From positions 186,001 through 250,000 of the forward strand of contig CAUEEP010000871.1 in NCBI GenBank assembly GCA_958450365.1: a stretch of 64,000 bases of DNA, in the 5' to 3' direction. Source of the stretch: Mesorhabditis belari (Eukaryota > Nematoda > Chromadorea > Rhabditida > Rhabditidae). How positions within the stretch are numbered: the first letter of the stretch is position 1; the number at the start of each line of letters is the position of its first letter. Position numbers and translations under genes: made by a program. This document shows, piece after piece, positions 62,380 through 64,000 of this stretch. The notes beneath the pieces are model-generated. The model saw only the letters and a program-made list of their open reading frames with translations, did no database searches and was not told the DNA's origin.

Positions 62380-62633
62380 TTAAACGTCATGCAATTAGTC
62401 ATAAATCTGCTCGCATTCAACTGTTATTTTCTCTACTTTTTCGTGAACAAGTGGGTCATTTTCTTGAAAAAAAATCTACATTTTAAAAGCATAGCCGGTC
62501 TTTATGCTGTAGAACTTTTGCATTGACAACTTTACATGGAAAGCAGAACGAAATCAAAACGAGATCGAATTTAGACAAAAATTCTTCTTTTCCAGAAAAA
62601 AACAATAGTCAAATGAAGCTAAAAATGAAGTTA

Positions 62634-63154
62634 TTGGGTTGGGGAGAATGAGTCGGCGCCGAAAATCAAAAAAATGTCTAAAACTTCTAGCAGACTTCGT
62701 TAAATAATATGCGTTTGATATCAGTAGAATGGTTAACTAATTCTCTACAAAATGACATTTAAAAGAAAATTCAAACAGCGCCTCCGCTCAAGAAAAAGCC
62801 ATTTTTTCACAAAAACTACAAACTGTCATCTAGAAAAAACCATTGGTGGGATCTTCCTGCAAATTTGGCAACTTAAGTAATTGAATGTGCTCTATCTTTT
62901 TTATATAAACACCAAAGAAGGTTTATGTGAAAGAAACTGTTCAAATGATGAGTCGGACTCTTTGCCATTTTAACCAGCTGCGTTTGGAAGTTCATAAACT
63001 CCACGAAAGAAAAGCTTTGTGGAATCTCTCAAAAGTCATTTTGTAGAGAAATAGTGGATCATTTTGATGAAACCAAACGTATGTTTAAAGAAGGCTTTAT
63101 GTGTGCAAAAAAGTCCCTTTAAAGTTTGGCGCCGACTCATTCTCCCCAACCCAA
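62634..63154. mobile_element. 521-bp MITE with TTGGGTTGG ends
   Basis: TA-flanked; ends TTGGGTTGGGGAGAATGAGT and inverse. It has the same length and first nine bases as the mariner derivative at 55605-56125 but a different interior (GGCGCC near both ends). No transposase remnant recognised. Confidence 0.7.
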
Positions 63155-63171
63155 TAAAAGGGCAATTCATA

Positions 63172-63367
63172 GCGTGCTCTTATATATCGCGTGCTCTTAT
63201 ATATTGCGTGCTCTTATATATTGCGTGCTCTTATATATCGCAGCCGCTCGTGATTTTCAGCCGCTAGTGATTGAATCACCATCGACTAGCCGCTAGTGAT
63301 TCCATCACCATCGACTAGCCGATGGTGATTCAAACACTAGCGGCTGGAAATCACGAGCGGCTGCGAC
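63172..63367. repeat. 17-bp tandem repeat next to a hairpin
   Basis: Four units of GCGTGCTCTTATATATC (63172-63240) followed by inverted arms CGCAGCCGCTCGTGATTTTC / GAAATCACGAGCGGCTGCG (63240-63367), with CGACTAGCCG units inside. Confidence 0.75.
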
Positions 63368-63394
63368 ATTTAAATCTTTATTTAAAGCTTTCAC

Positions 63395-63502
63395 CGAAAA
63401 ACGTTTAGCATCGTGAGCGCGGTATGTTTTCGAAAACGACGAATTGATCGACTTCAAATGACGACCATCACCCAAACGACTCAAAACGCATCGAGTTAGC
63501 AT
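63395..63502 (-). CDS. Possible first exon, basic N-terminus
   Basis: On the minus strand an ATG (63502-63500) lies directly behind an acceptor (TTTTCGATAG), as in trans-spliced genes. Thirty-six codons follow (MLTRCVLSRLGDGRHL, then FSKTYRAHDAKRFS) up to a GTGAAA donor. The Arg/Ser-rich, acid-poor start looks like a mitochondrial presequence. It could be the 5' exon of the gene at 61813-62379, but the join is not proven. Confidence 0.3.
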
Positions 63503-64000
63503 CTATCGAAAATTTGTCTATCTTTTCCTTACTCAAATTATTGACAAAGCTTCACAGGTAAGTCAAATCGTTTCTATATAATCATCTCTTAAGTTCTCTT
63601 CATTTTTTTGCATAAGTGAAGCTTGCCAAGTACCGTAAAGATTCTGATAAAAAAGCCGGGTTTTCTAGTTTTCAATGTCTCAATTCTTTTTCTATCCTAG
63701 CAGTATATCCAATTTTTTTAAAGAGCTCAAAGATTGGTGTTTTTGTTTGATTTTTATCCGCTTTTCGATGTCATTAAGCTTTTTTTAGTCTATAACTATT
63801 TAAAGCCCTTGGAAGGTTTTTAAAAGTTAAGAATTTTGCTATGTGTTCATTTAAGAGTCTTTTCTTATCTTTTTCCTCTTTCCGCTTGTCATTTCTTCGA
63901 CTCTTTTCGGGAACGAAAAGAGCAAGTATTTTACAATAACCAAAATAAATAGAACATTTCACAGGACCATGGTAATTGTATTTTTACTATCTATTTATGA
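63503..64000. other. No gene seen
   Basis: AT-rich end of the window. A CAGGTAAGT donor-like site on the plus strand at 63565-63573 has no open exon before it. Confidence 0.4.

Noticed and set aside
62299..62526. 75-residue hydrophobic plus-strand frame directly behind a TTTAG
   Set aside because: Possible small membrane protein, but the minus strand has a better composition and an in-phase donor/acceptor pair; kept as the less likely reading.

Overview
The window is nematode chromosomal DNA, most likely from a rhabditid. The evidence is: split genes with TTTCAG-type acceptors and many introns near 40 nt; start codons directly behind an acceptor, as in trans-spliced nematode mRNAs; an interstitial array of TTAGGC, the nematode telomere unit; and nematode-typical families (TIL inhibitor, expanded PTPs, EGF/CUB-like/VWA secreted protein, SH3-MAP3K). 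There are no operons, CRISPR arrays, rRNAs or intact tRNAs. All gene models were joined by hand from reading frame, splice sites and phase.

Layout. 1-2.6 kb: 3' part of a two-domain TIL protease inhibitor gene with two palindromic elements in one intron. 5.2-5.8 kb: a 67-residue secreted Gly/Met-rich peptide. 5.9-9.3 kb: a transposon cluster (TTAA-flanked piggyBac-like MITE, a DD37D mariner fragment nested in a palindrome, and a Merlin fossil that contains a copy of a piece of the neighbouring gene). 9.4-11.2 kb: a protein tyrosine phosphatase with an intact active site. 12.4-13.7 kb: a small secreted protein. 16.1-47.0 kb: one very large gene, a mixed-lineage MAP3K of the mlk-1 type (36 exons, about 1119 residues, SH3 + kinase + Ser/Pro-rich tail) whose introns are packed with MITEs, minisatellites and mariner remnants. 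50.4-57.8 kb: a secreted EGF/CUB-like/VWA protein, again with repeat-filled introns. 57.8-64 kb: mostly repeats and hairpins, with fragments of a probable minus-strand gene.

The genes do not form a pathway: they look like independent neighbours. By family knowledge the MLK feeds a MEK/JNK-type stress cascade; the TIL, Gly/Met, small secreted and VWA products act outside the cell; the PTP acts on phosphotyrosine inside it.

I found no clearly new biological system. The points most worth a second look are the Cys-pair insert between the catalytic loop and DFG of the MLK kinase, the 97-bp host gene segment inside the Merlin fossil, the interstitial telomere repeat, the mosaic mariner palindrome at 33-34 kb, two 521-bp elements with related mariner-like ends, and two near-perfect long hairpins at 61.3-61.8 kb.
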